From positions 54,591 to 118,590 of the forward strand of contig JADGJG010000008.1 of the NCBI GenBank assembly GCA_027596195.1: 64,000 nucleotides of DNA, written 5' to 3'. This document shows, piece after piece, positions 33,893 through 45,429 of the stretch. A program made the position numbers and the translations under genes. The notes beneath the pieces are model-generated. The model was given only the letters and a program-made list of their open reading frames with translations. It did no database searches and was not told the DNA's origin. Within the stretch, counting starts at the first letter, position 1, and every line of letters starts with the position of its first letter. This DNA is from Podochytrium sp. JEL0797 (lineage: Eukaryota; Chytridiomycota; Chytridiomycetes; Chytridiales; Chytriomycetaceae).

Positions 33893-35672
33893 TCAAATCA
33901 GACTTTCCAATCCATTCTCCTCCAACCAATCCTCCACCCCAAACCAATCAATTCTTCCCTCTGGCCAGAACGAAACCACCTCATCCCTTCCCTTCACCAC
34001 CAACTTGACCACCTTTTCCCCCTTCATCATCAAAACGGTACTCAACATTTGTCCCAGAACTGCGGGGGCATTCAATGCGTCGGATTTGACCTCTTTGATG
34101 ATCACAGGCTCAAGCATCTCACGCAACACCGCAATACTAAAGCACCTGTGGTTGTAAGCTGTCATGGCGCCATACAAGATTCCGAAGTATTTGAAGCAGG
34201 ACGGAATGAATTGTTGAAGGGTAGCAAGGGTCACGCTCGTGACAGCGAGACTGTAATGTGTTTGAAATCAAAAATAACCGGGGCATATGAGATAGTTTCC
34301 TTGATAAACCAGTGCACATTGTATCAAGTTACCTGCACTGTACGTCACTCATCAGCACACACTGCACCCCAACCAACTCTGGTAACAACCTCGCCGTTCT
34401 CGCAACCGCCGCCCCGCCTCTCTTCATACTCTCCTTCAACAAATCATTCAAAATAATGCTGTTGTACTGGTTTGTTCCGAGGTCTTGGACGCCTTTTACC
34501 GCACGTGCGAGGTCAAACTCACGAAACCAGTCGGAAAGAATCATCTTGATTTTGGCCATGATTTGAGTGTTGGTTTCCGTTCTGGCCTTGGTGAGTCGTC
34601 CATTAGAGGTGGTCGATGTCAACTGTGACGTGTGGTGCAGCGTGAAGGGCGTGGGGTCGTCATAGCGGCGGTACTGGGGATCTTCCTCCGGTTCTTCCTC
34701 CTCGCTCAAGCTGTCGTCGTCGTACTCGCTATCAGTCTCTTCTTCAGAGTCACTCTCACTCTCTTGATACGCGTCCACAATATCATCCTTGCGTAATGTG
34801 CTGTCGAAACGCGATGTCACTTCGCGATTGCTGTCCTGGTCAATAACCACAAGGTCTTTCAAATCCACTTCGATATCCTGAAGTATACTGTTCAACGCTT
34901 GGAGGCTTTTCGATTCAGTGGCTGCCGGTGCTGACTCTCGTTTCTTTCCTCCATAAGGACACCCGAACATGGCCGCCAACGAGCCCGGACCCGTCTCCGC
35001 GTCTTCACTCATTCCTGAAACGGGGCAAGATCCAGATTTGGCTGCAGGAACGGGCTTCACAACCTCGCGTTTCTTTCCACCAAACGGACACCCAAACATG
35101 GCCGCTAATGAATCCGGACCCGTCTCCGCAGCGTCTTCACTCATTCCCGAAAACGGACACCCTCCAGTTTTGGCTTCAGTGATCGAAGGTTCGTATGGGA
35201 TAGCACTTTTGTCAACCGCGCATGGCTGTGTTGGATCGGTTGTAAATCTCACGCGTTTTGGTTCTTCTGAAGCCACAGGTTTCACGTCACGGACACTTCC
35301 TTTTTCGAGCCCAAGCAACTGACGAGCCGTTAATTTTGGTTTGGGAGGGTTGTTTGGAAGGGAATCGCTGGTGGTGGTGGTGGCGGTCGCGGCGAACTGA
35401 AATGCCGCTGGGCTCGTATCGGACGCGTTTTGTGGACCCTGAACTTCTTGACCAGTTTTCTGAATGAGTTGTTTGGCCGTGAGACGTGGTTTGGGCGGGA
35501 GGACGGAGCCGCCCGGTTTTGTCGGCGACGCAACGACTTGCGGAATGTCGCGATCGTCAATCAATGTGGCCAGAGACGATTGGGCAGAGGACGAGAGTGT
35601 GGCTTTTTCCAATAAGGATTTGGCTGTGAGGCGGGCGGGGCGCGTCGTAGAGGTTGCAGCAGGAAGAGGCAT
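33893..35672 (-). CDS. MA3-domain-like protein with LTAKQL and Cys-Pro repeats
   Basis: Two exons, 35672-34333 and 34250-33893 (565 aa). The N-terminus carries three copies of a short motif (PARLTAKSLLEKA, PRLTAKQLIQKTG, PKLTARQLLGLEKG). Next come two repeats with paired Cys-Pro sites: 'GGCPFSGMSED' with 'MFGCPFGGKKRE', and 'GSCPVSGMSED' with 'MFGCPYGGKKRE'. An acidic linker (ESDSEEETDSEYDDD) leads to a C-terminal helical domain beginning 'IKMILSDWFREFDLARAVK', which matches the opening of MA3 domains (eIF4G, PDCD4), and ending near 'FWPEGRIDWFGVEDWLEENG'. It is a divergent, longer paralogue of the array partner. A translation-related role is inference. Confidence 0.6.
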
Positions 35673-38600
35673 TTTTTGATGTAAATCCGTCGAAAGCATT
35701 AATATCAAGTTTCTCTCTTCTCTTTCCCCCCTCCCTCTCACACTCCTCTAATGCTTTAGAAAGTTCCCCTTTATTAAAATCTCCTCAAATTGCTACCGAC
35801 CATCCCCAACCCCAGCCATGCTCTAAATTCACAAGATTTCCTACGGGCACAAGCCAGCAATTTCGTGGCATTTTCGCGCATGATTGCGCGAAGCATTCTC
35901 AACTAAAAACATGCCCGAATCCAATTGCGAGGTGGAGCTCCTTCAAATTTTCAACTTTTAATCTAGCAATCCTAAACAATAGTTTGACAAATAATGAATG
36001 TATATATATTTTAGTGAACCAATCAGCGCAAAACCAAGGGTAGCTTGCGCGTAAGCCTAGTTTGTAGCCGAAATTGTCCTCTGGAGCGCACCAGCTGCAG
36101 GCTACCGACGCGTTTAGGGCGTCTGATCGACAAGTTTAATCCGCCCAGCCCTGCAATTGCGTTTGATAATCGCATCGTAAAGATTGGCGGCGGTAAATGG
36201 AAAGTGCGCGGGTGTGGCTTAGATGGTCGAGGAACCTGACAAGTTGTATATGATAATGAGACAACTGGACAAGTACGGCGACGAACGGAGCTCACGGAAA
36301 CTAACTAATTCAGAGAGAATAAGGAAGCTTCCGGCGCCGAGACGTCGCTGTTCTTATACGTTTCCGCATACAACCGCCAGGGATGAGTCAAGTAGTGCAG
36401 ACGTGCACAGTGACGAGATATGCGGTGCTACAGGCGACTTGGCAACAGCGTGAGAGCCAGGGGGGCTTGAGGCTGTGGTAGGGTGAGTAATGTGGGGGTG
36501 GCACGTGGTGTATGAGGATTGCTAGGCACTTGAGGCAGGTGCTTGCATTTAAAGCGCACGAGAATAAACCCAGCAAGGTTCTTCAAGCGAGTACGTCAAA
36601 TTCGGTTAGGGAACGCCCATGCAGACGAGAGCCGCGTATCCGGCTTAGTAATGAGTGACAACAAGCGCGACATTGGATTTGCAGGTGGTGATGTGTTTGC
36701 AGGGTGAGTTGGTCTATTTGTTGAAGGAGGATTAAGTGGAGGATGAGGAGATTGCGTTGATTGCTGGGGTTTTGGATTCACTGGGGTTTCCGGAGGGTGA
36801 TTCAGCGGAAGGCAGCGTCCTTACAATACAATCCCAAGTCTTAGCCAAGCAAATTGTCTTTGGTGAATTACTCGGCGATATAAATGGCGTGGCATGTCGG
36901 CGTATGAGATTCTATTAGATCAGTCGCCATTAAAGTGGCAACTACCTGTAGAAGAAGAAGTCTCAACTGCAACAGATAGAAGCGAAGCTAGATGACTACG
37001 AGCTATTGTATGATGGTGTCCTTATATTTTGTTGAACTGGCGGTAGACTCTCAAACTCTGTTGGACATGGCACCTAGTTGAATTTCACGATTTATTCTCC
37101 CTTGACAAATGATAACCTTGATTCACCCCATATCATCCCAAACGCCACATCCAAATGCCCCATCCATATTCCCCACCACAAATACCAGCGTAGCGACTGG
37201 CATTGGTCCCCTCACGATACCTTTTTTTTCAGAGGTTATTGCCTCGCTTTATTTTAAGAATATAACATGCTGCCCGTTTCCGACCAGCATGGCTCTGACC
37301 CGCCTACTTGTTTGGCATACAAAAATAAAACTAAATTCAAAGTAAAGTAAAGTAAATTAGCAACACAACAAAATAATTGAGGTAGACCATATGGGTCAGT
37401 TGATTTTATGCTCCAAGTAGCCAAGGAGGGCATCTGTGGTGGCACTACTGCTGTGTAAACTGTGGTCAGAGTAGTTGAGGGGCTTAGGAGGGTGGTGTGC
37501 ACAACTTAAAATGAGGCAGTCCTTGGAGAAACCCACTCCACCAGCAGGCTGGAAGACAGGGGACTTGGCAGGGAGGGGAATCTTGTTGAATAGGCAATGA
37601 CACCAGAGGAGAGAGACAGCACAGGAAATTCCGGTAATGGCAAGGTCGGCAACAGCAGTGACACCCACCAATGGCCCAGAGACAGAGGGTGAGCTCAGTG
37701 GTGGGGAAGTGGTTGCTGCCAGTGACTATGAGCTCTTACCCACGCATGTAGGCATAGTAATACCTGTCAGGATAATTTCGGGACTAGCTGGGATGCCAGA
37801 AGAATCATTTTCGATGAGTTTTTTCCCTGGCCCTATTTTCATTGCAATCAATAATTATCTAGAACAAAGCCTGCTTTATAACTATGCCCGGTTAGCTCAA
37901 TCGGTGTATCGTAACATCAAAAAAAATCCAGCTCACCAAAATCCAGCAAAACGCCAACCTCAAATCCGGCACCCAAACCACCCGCCACCACCCATCCGAA
38001 GGTTCACTGAGCATCTAGTACCCAACAGCTACCCGTATGCGAGAAATGGGCCGGATTGGTTGAGGTTTGGAGGACTCGGGTTTGGGGCACCCCTGACTGC
38101 GCACGGCACGACTCGAAGCGGCCCCCTCTCGCTCGCTAAACGCTCGCAACACTACGCACGGAGGCTGTCCTCATCGCTGGTGGCAGGGCAAGGGCTGGGA
38201 AGGTGTGTACCTCATGTTTTCTGGTTGTTTTGGGAGGGCGGGGCGGATCCCGGGCCTTGTATTTATATATTTCGCCCTCTCGTTTCATAGCGTTTTATTT
38301 CCGGCTCATTCCAATCTGTTTCAGTCTCTTACGAATTAGTTTCGAATTATTGCGAATTTATTTCGATTATGACGAAACCCGGGAGGCGCTTTTGTGTCAC
38401 GGAGCGCGCGGCGCTGGCATGGCTCGAGGCTTCTGTTATGGCAGTGTCCGACTCGTTCGCTCTCAACTGGACTCGGGGGCTCTGGATGCGATGCGCGTGA
38501 GGTGTGTGTTTTCATTCATGTGACTCACGCAATCCGCCCGCGTATTCTTCATTCAGACGCCTTGAACGCAGCAAACATTGAATCTCGAAGCCGTATGAGT

Positions 38601-39097
38601 CTGTATGCGAGTCGAAACGCGCCGGATTCAACGCCGCCGTCGCCAATATTCGAAACCTGAAACTCCTGCTGTTGCCTCACTCGCAGCCAACCGAACTCTG
38701 AACTACACGCTGATTCTGCTTTGATTTTATTCTTTCCATTCTCGTCGCGTTCGTTCTTTCCACCGCGAAATAAAACCCAAATCTTCGAAATGTTTACGTG
38801 ATCCCGCATTTGGCCCATGAAACCCGCAAACAACAACCGTGTGCAGGCGTGATACGTGTTTGTAACCGACGGGTTCGACTTGGAAGGGTTGAATGTGGGA
38901 GGGTTCAAAAATGCTGACATTCCCTTGGCAAAGGATCCACGATAAGGTTCGCAAAGGATCCACTCATTAATTCGATTTGAGAGGATTCGAAATCCTTACC
39001 GCGTCACCAATTTTGTGATTGCCACACGATGCGTACACTTACAAATCCCTGGCTTTGATTGCATGAACCGAAATTTGGAGACAAAATCATTGTGTAT
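35673..39097. other. Long gene-poor stretch
   Basis: About 3.4 kb with no convincing gene. Short ORFs on both strands are low-complexity or lack family resemblance. A tRNA-like A-box lies near 37888. Base composition alternates between AT-rich (around 36.0 and 37.2 kb) and GC-rich blocks (around 38.1-38.5 kb), suggesting a patchwork of old insertions. No terminal repeats were recognised by eye. Confidence 0.45.
37888..37920 (+). other. tRNA-like 5' half / SINE-like A-box
   Basis: The sequence GCCCGGTTAGCTCAATCGGT is a textbook tRNA 5' end with an A-box (TAGCTCAATCGG). No matching anticodon stem, B-box or acceptor 3' strand follows, so it is not a functional tRNA. It may be a truncated tRNA or the head of a tRNA-derived short element. 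Confidence 0.35.
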
Positions 39098-41235
39098 TCA
39101 AAAATGCACCTGAAATCGTGCCGACTTCAAATTCGTACTCTCGAATAACACCATCAGATCATTGTAAACCATCCTGGTCCCCAATCGCGTCCCTTCATAC
39201 AACTTCCCCTGAAACACTCCGAACAAAGCCCTCGCATCACTGCAAAGCTGAAAGTTATTCACCTTGGCCCTCTTCACTCCGCTCTTTGGCTTCTGCCTCG
39301 CGATCCACGTTTCAAACTTCCGTCGAACCGACTCCCTCCCATACAAGTACTGAATCCCAGACTCCTTACCGCCACGAATTCCAAAAATCGCCGCATACTT
39401 CTTGTCCAGAATGAAAGACAGAGCGCGCGTGTACTCACGGTGGGTGATCTCAATTTGCTGAACGAGTGGAGGACGAAAAGCTCCATTCAAACAAGTCGAG
39501 CACGTCCCACACTCCTCACACTCCTCGCCAAACCGCTGCAACAATTGAACCCAAACACACCCGGGGAGGTTGAACAAACTCGCCATGAAGGAAGCGTCAT
39601 CTAACTTTTGCTCGAAAAGTTTCGCGTAGATTCTGCAAATATCCCGAGCAACCAGGTCGATGCCGGCTTCGTTGGGGAGGGTGGCGGAGAGAGTGTATTT
39701 GGCATGTCCGAGAGATGCGTTCAAGCCACCCAAAACGACGAGGCGCCGGAAAGACAGCTGGCAAAGAACCCACTGAATCAAAAACTTGTCCTCTGCGTCA
39801 ACGGCGGTAGGAGGCAGCGTGCCCGGTCTCAGAATCCACCAAACGAGGGAACTGATGTCGCGCTCGGGAGCTTGGTCGCTGAGAACGATCGAAGAAACCA
39901 ACTCCTCATCCGAATCAACCCAAATGACTACACACTCGGCAGGAGCGTCGTGATCTCTTGAGCCGCGTCCGATTTCTTGGTAGTAACGAGCGGCACTTGT
40001 GGGTCGTCGGAAATGGAGGATGCGTCGAATGTCTTGCTTGTCTACACCGAGACCAAAGGCGACAGTAGCAAACACGACTTTGGGCTTGTCACCAGATTGA
40101 AAAGGTTTCGCAAAGTTGGTCTCAATGGCGATACGCTCCTCAGTAGTCAATGCAGCGTGGTAGGCAACGGCAAATTGGAGCTTGTCCCGAAGGTGGTCGT
40201 TGATGTACTTGGCAGCCACCTCACAGTCGCTTCGGAACAGGCAGTAGACGACGACATCTCCGAGGTATTTGGAGCCGGGAGCCAGTTGCTCTTCAATCAA
40301 AGACTTAAGTTGGTGCAACCGTCCTTCGTGCGTTGTACGAACGAAACGCAGATCCAGCTCGTCTCGATACATCGTCGACGTGAACACATTTTGGGGCGAG
40401 ATTTCGAACATCGTGGTGAGGAAGTTTGTGACTTGAGGCGTGGCGGTGGCAGTCAAAAGAATGACCCGTAGTTTGCCATTGGCTGCCTCCGTGTGAAGGC
40501 GTTCACGCTTGATCACCGACACGGCTCGGAGGTACGCCGATCGGAACGAGTTGCCCCATTCTTCAACCAGATCTGCAGAGAAAGTGGCATGAGAAAAGAA
40601 AGGGAATTGGATTGAGAAGTGGTCTCGGAAAGGGGGAAACTCACGAGCTTCATCCAAAACCACTGCCTCGACCAACAGCTCGTAATGCTTAAGATTCAGC
40701 TCCAACTCAAGGGAACAGAACTTCTCTGCAAACGATAATGTCAGGCAGGGTTTCAAAATTAAACAACCAACGTACCAGGAGAAATGAACAAGACCTTGCC
40801 GTTCTTGCCCGCATTCTCCTTGAAGTTTTCGAAAATGGCCTTGATCTCGGCTACTCATGGTGACAATTAAGAAGCGCAACAAACGAAGAAATCAACCGTA
40901 CCGTGATTGAGATCGCCATGCAAGAAGTAGGCAACCTGGTCCGCTTTGCGCAACTTTTCACATTGCTCGCGGGACAGTGACGAAAGAGGCCCGACGAAGA
41001 TTGTCAAGCCCTTCAAAAACAGCGACGGAGAGAGGGCAATGGCAGTCTTTCCACCCCCAGTCGCGCGCTTGACGAGCACATCGTGGTTATTGAGTATGGC
41101 CTCGATGGGTGGAAATTGTCCAGGGAGGAATTCCGCGTCCTTTATTCCAGATAATCTGCGCAGAAATCGGCGTGCACCGAAATACTTGGCGTTGTGCGGG
41201 AGGGGCACGTAGGGGGTGTAGTGGGTGCAGTGCAT
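39098..41235 (-). CDS. RecQ-family DNA helicase
   Basis: Four exons fit, 41235-40902, 40850-40776, 40725-40645 and 40572-39098, total 1965 nt (654 aa). Superfamily 2 motifs in order: Q-motif region 'FLPGQFPPIEAIL', Walker A 'KRATGGGKTAI', Ia 'IFVGPLSSL', motif II 'VVLDEAH' (the H comes from the next exon), III 'LLTATATP', V 'FATVAFGLGVDKQDIR' and VI 'YYQEIGRGSRD'. Behind the core sits a Cys cluster (EECEECGTCSTC), as in the RecQ zinc site, and an unassigned basic C-terminus. It lacks the length of BLM/Sgs1. It unwinds DNA 3'-5' by family. It sits in a gene-poor block with tyrosine-recombinase genes on the same strand, reminiscent of helicases carried by mobile or subtelomeric DNA. Confidence 0.85.
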
Positions 41236-42196
41236 TTTTTTTTCATCCAAAAATCGCAACGACAAATGGCACTATTGTGACATCGCCTCCCCATGCCCTC
41301 TGCACGCCCTCCCGCTTGCTCCGCGCACCGCCCCATTTCCAGGCGATATCGCGCTACCCGCCATGGCCGGCGTACTATGCGCCGGTGCTGTTTGGGTTTG
41401 TGTAAGGGTGAGTCTTGTCACGCCTTGTTAAATTTGTCCCGGGCTTTCCGCCCTCCTGCTCCCCCATTCTCTTCCGTGTCCGCTAACCGTTTGATCGTCT
41501 TTATACATCGCTCCTCTGTATCGCGCTCCCTCCGATGTCGCAGTTCGCTCTGTATCATGTCGAAACGAGTCACGCACGTCGTTCTTCATTCATCGGTGTC
41601 GAAACAAATCACGCGGAGTCAGAAGTGAGTCAAGCTCTCGTTCATTCATTGGGAGAAACAAAACACATAAATTGACGCGCTTTTTTGCAGCGCCCCTCGT
41701 TTCATGGCTCGTGATGGGCGACTGGACGGCATAGTTCAGGTACTTCTCTTTTCACACTCCCCTGCTCCGTACTTTGCTCCCTTCTTTACGACTGTCACCC
41801 CTCTAATCCCCTATCTTTGTGTCATCTAGTGTCGCACGTTGCTCGGCGCCGCCTTTCCAGTGTACGTAAATCGTGTGGTTGACAACTCTCCCTCTCCCTC
41901 TCCCTCTCCTCATACCAACTTTCAGATTACATACTGATTATTTATATATCCCAATAGACGTTGTATTTGGGCTTTGGCGCGTCAGTGATTTACGACATGA
42001 AGGCGTCGTAATGCCCGTTTTGCGGGTATGTTGTGAATAAAATTCGTTGTATGCTAGTAGGTGGCCGTTAGGCTGAACAATTTTCGCTCCGTTTGAGCGC
42101 TAGTGCGGCAGTGGTATGAGGCTCGTGGGGCTTCTTGCGTAGAGCTGATCATGATGTGCATTCCGCACGTGACAAGCGCGCTAGTCTCCTTCTTCT
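41236..42196. other. Gene-poor stretch upstream of RecQ
   Basis: No gene recognised. Pyrimidine-rich microsatellite-like runs (ctctccctctccctctcc near 41888) are present. It should include the RecQ promoter. Confidence 0.4.
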
Positions 42197-42845
42197 TCAA
42201 TAAAGCAAGTTTTTTTGATCATTTGTAAAGCTGCCTAAAGCCGAGTACGACCAAGCATCACCCCACTCCTCACCATTTTCGACAGCTCCCACCATCACGG
42301 AACGCTCTAAATGTTGAATATAAGCAATTAAAAGCACCTCATGTAATCGTTGAGCCTGAATTGCATCTGCATCCCCGTATTTGACGCGCCGAAAGGAATC
42401 ATGATTTGAAAAGTGAATTACCACTCTCTACAACCGACCCCATTAAATAAAAAGGGTTTAGTTTGTATGAATCAAAAGTTTCCGAGCCTTTATCGCATGC
42501 GCAACTCAGTCGGTGCAAGCGAACGCGACATGAGCGCAAAGTCGACGCGGGCCTTCATTGTGTGCAGTTCCGGCTCTACCAACTTCATGACACTCTCTGA
42601 AGTAGTAAAAATTAACTTCTGAAGTGATTGGTTTGGGTTTTGGGACCGAATGCGGTACCCATGGTGGGAAGCGATTGAAATCTTGCAATGAAGAACAAAA
42701 GACGCGTCTGGATTCATGAAATCACGCGATATTTGCAATCGGTTATAAAAGAATAACTTATTGGGGTTATATAAAGAATATATAGCGGTGTTTAACATTG
42801 GATTCGATTTGGTTGTGTCCAAGTAGGGTGACCAACGTTCTAAAA
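42197..42845 (-). pseudogene. Unassigned coding-like remnants
   Basis: Two leftward frames have protein-like codon use but no ATG that makes sense: one around 42490-42640 (with 'SVMKLVEPELHTMKARVDF') and one at 42197-42420 (with 'DADAIQAQRLHEVLLIAYIQ'). They lie just downstream of the abrupt end of the first recombinase-family gene and may be its displaced 3' part or an unrelated fragment. I recognise no domain. Confidence 0.3.
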
Positions 42846-45314
42846 TTAAAGGGTCGCAAACGCAAAGTGCACCAAACGGTTTCGCAACTCATGGCTTGAA
42901 ATCAGAATCTGGGCTCCTTCGAGAACCGCACCCTTCACTTTCTTCGCAGCAGCAATCTCGTCTTCCGTCGCGTAAAGGTCGGATTCGGCCCATCTCACCG
43001 GATGGCACTGCAAATCGAGTTTGATAATCTTGTCTAATGTTGTTGAGGCGCCCTCGGAAGCCCGCGCACCGGTTTGAAGATTGAAGTTGATCATCGAATT
43101 GGTCTCCCATCCACTCTCGCCGCGAGTTCGATCACGTTTCCAGTTCAAGCGTCGCATTTCCAGCTGGTTCTGCGGGCGCATCATTTCAGTGAGTCGGGCT
43201 TGGACGTTGAGATGCGGGTTGTTGCGAAGTGTGCTGTGGGCAGAAATCGAGCGTCGGGTTAAAATCAATCACAAACAAACAGACGCTCACGCTTCGTCGT
43301 GCTTGGTACCCATTTCATTCGCCTCAACGATTCTCTTACGATGGTTCGCGCATTGTTTGGTTTTTGAGCCACCGCAGCCGTATTTCTCACTTGCAAACTT
43401 GGAGTTGAACGGCTTCAGAATTTCGGCGAGGTACGCAAACGCTGAGTGACACGCAATAACGGTCGACTAAAAAAGGAGGAGAATATTGAGAACAGAACTT
43501 CACCCCAAAAATCAGATTTCACTTACGGCCTTCTTCCCAGTATCCCCTTCGTACTGCTTACTCTCTGACGGGCGTTTCAACTCTTCTTGCAGAAAAATGT
43601 CTCCACATAATGTTGTCGGCGAAGTCATGAACTTCTTTAGGTGCTCCACGGAGTGTCCCGCTGCCTCCTCGTCAGCAACGTACTTGGGCATCAAGGTCTG
43701 AAAAAAAATTCGCCGGATCAATAACCCAAACTCAAACGAGAGACAAAACGACAACCAACTCTCACCAAATAGTTTTCGATATAACGAACATGAGCTTTCC
43801 AAGAACTCAAACGAAGTGTGCTCATGGTCGATCCGAGTTTGTTTGAGGCAGCAATGAATTCTTGCCGCAGGGCATCGTCCGACGCGATCTCGACGCGGTA
43901 CTCGTCAACAACAAACTTGAAGAGAGGGCGGAAGATTTCTAGGCCGCGCAAGAATACCATCCAGGTTCGGAAGTAGGGCCGCATGGATGCAATTTCAACT
44001 GTCAAAAAATGTGTCAATGACAAGCACGAAAATATAGAACGCACGCCACATACTTTGATCGTCAATGTATTTTTCCTGTTTATCTTGAGTAACACGGGCT
44101 CTTCGCCGTTCGTCTTCCGTGAACAATCCGGTCAAAGGTTGGTTGGGCCCATGCTGGGATCGGTCAAAGGCGGGCGATAGAAACCCTTGCTCAAATATCA
44201 GCTTCGCATCCAATTCCTTGTTCGGCGTTCCACGGCGTCGCCCTCCGACCACAACTTCGTCTTCGTCGTCGTCTTCCTCATCCTCGGACTCACTTTCGGA
44301 CGAATCCCCCAGCCGCTGAATTTCTATCGGCTTGGCATCTTTATGACGGCCAGAGCCCTTTCGCCTCGAGCCGGCAGAATCGGAGGTGATGGGAGAGTCG
44401 GAGCTTTGTGAGGCGTTGGAAGAAGCGGCATTTGGTGGAGTGGTGGTGGAAGAGGCGTTGATCGAAGAGGTGGCGGCGTCGGAAGTGACGTGGGAGCCGT
44501 GAGTGGATTTTTTGGCCTCTCGGGCGGCGTTAAACGCGTTGATTCCGCGTGGCATGATTGGCAGACCGGACGCAGAACGTGTTCCCGGAGCTGAAAACAA
44601 AAACAATTCAATCATTCAGTCGCGAGGAAGTGGGTTGAATAAATTGAACTCACGAGCAGTGTACTCTTCAACACATTCATGGCACGCGCGTCTATAGTTG
44701 AATGATACGGAGCAATTGTCGCTATCGTGAACAATGTGTGATCCAAGCTTGCACCGACTGCCGTTGTGTTCAAGATTGACGGGGTCCTGGCAGTGGTTGC
44801 AGAGGGCTTGGAGGTCTTCAAGGACAATGACAGCGTGCTTCTTGACGAAATGGCCGCGTGGGGCAGTAGAAGGGGCAGGAGGGCCACCAGTCACATCGTT
44901 GCGGCAGTCAGCAGGAGTGGGTGGTGGCGGCGCGTCTTGAATATCTGCGTTTGATTGTTTAGCGTTTGTACTTTGGCCAAAGTAGCGGGAGAAACAAAGA
45001 AAGAACGCACCCGTCACGTCGCAGTTGGGACACCAGCGGCTTTCGTGCGCCTCGCCCTCCCCGATCGCGTAGGCAGTGCCGCACCAGCTGTGCATGTGGA
45101 CAAGGCAGCCTGGACAGCAATGGGAGCCGGCGGTGTTTAAGCCGCATTTGCCGCAGGGCATCGGCACTGACGTCTTGGTCTTGTCCTTCTTGTACGCCTT
45201 GAAGTCGGCGTGTACGACTCGTCGCCGGTAACTGGCGGGCCGTGGGTTCGGTGCGGAGGTAATGGCCTTGCGCTTGTGCGTGGTGGACGTGTCGGAGTTG
45301 GATGTGTTGGCCAT
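42846..45314 (-). CDS. Zinc-motif + recombinase-family protein, lacking catalytic half
   Basis: Seven exons fit in phase: 45314-45011, 44944-44654, 44590-44054, 43998-43766, 43697-43527, 43466-43291, 43233-42846 (699 aa). The N-terminus has PHD-like cysteines ('PCGKCGLN', 'HCCPGCLVHMHSWCG', 'RWCPNCD') and a second cluster ('LCNHCQDPV', 'RACHECVEEY'). An acidic Ser-rich linker follows. The last four exons parallel exons of the next gene upstream (identical 171-nt exon; 'LMPKYVADEEAAG', 'YGCGGSKTKQCANHR', 'NPHLNVQARL'), ending with 'QTGARASEG', which resembles the first catalytic arginine box of tyrosine recombinases. It stops soon after, so the H-x-x-R and Tyr part is missing. Probably a truncated or repurposed copy. 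Confidence 0.6.
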
Positions 45315-45429
45315 TTGGAGTGAAGAAATGAAAGGCAGAAAAAAAGAGATGCGGACAAGATTTTTTGGACCAGTTTCGGACACAATCAAGCAACAAAATA
45401 ACGATCAAAAAGCAAAAACACAACAGTAT

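Noticed and set aside
38001..38020. Possible B-box (aggttcactgag) completing the tRNA-like sequence at 37888
   Set aside because: It deviates from GGTTCGANTCC at key positions and is too far from the A-box for a standard tRNA.
36000..38700. Several ORFs of 60-217 codons on both strands, including one over 37637-38290
   Set aside because: Low-complexity, Pro/Arg-rich or lacking any family resemblance, with no supporting splice structure; most likely chance or decayed DNA.
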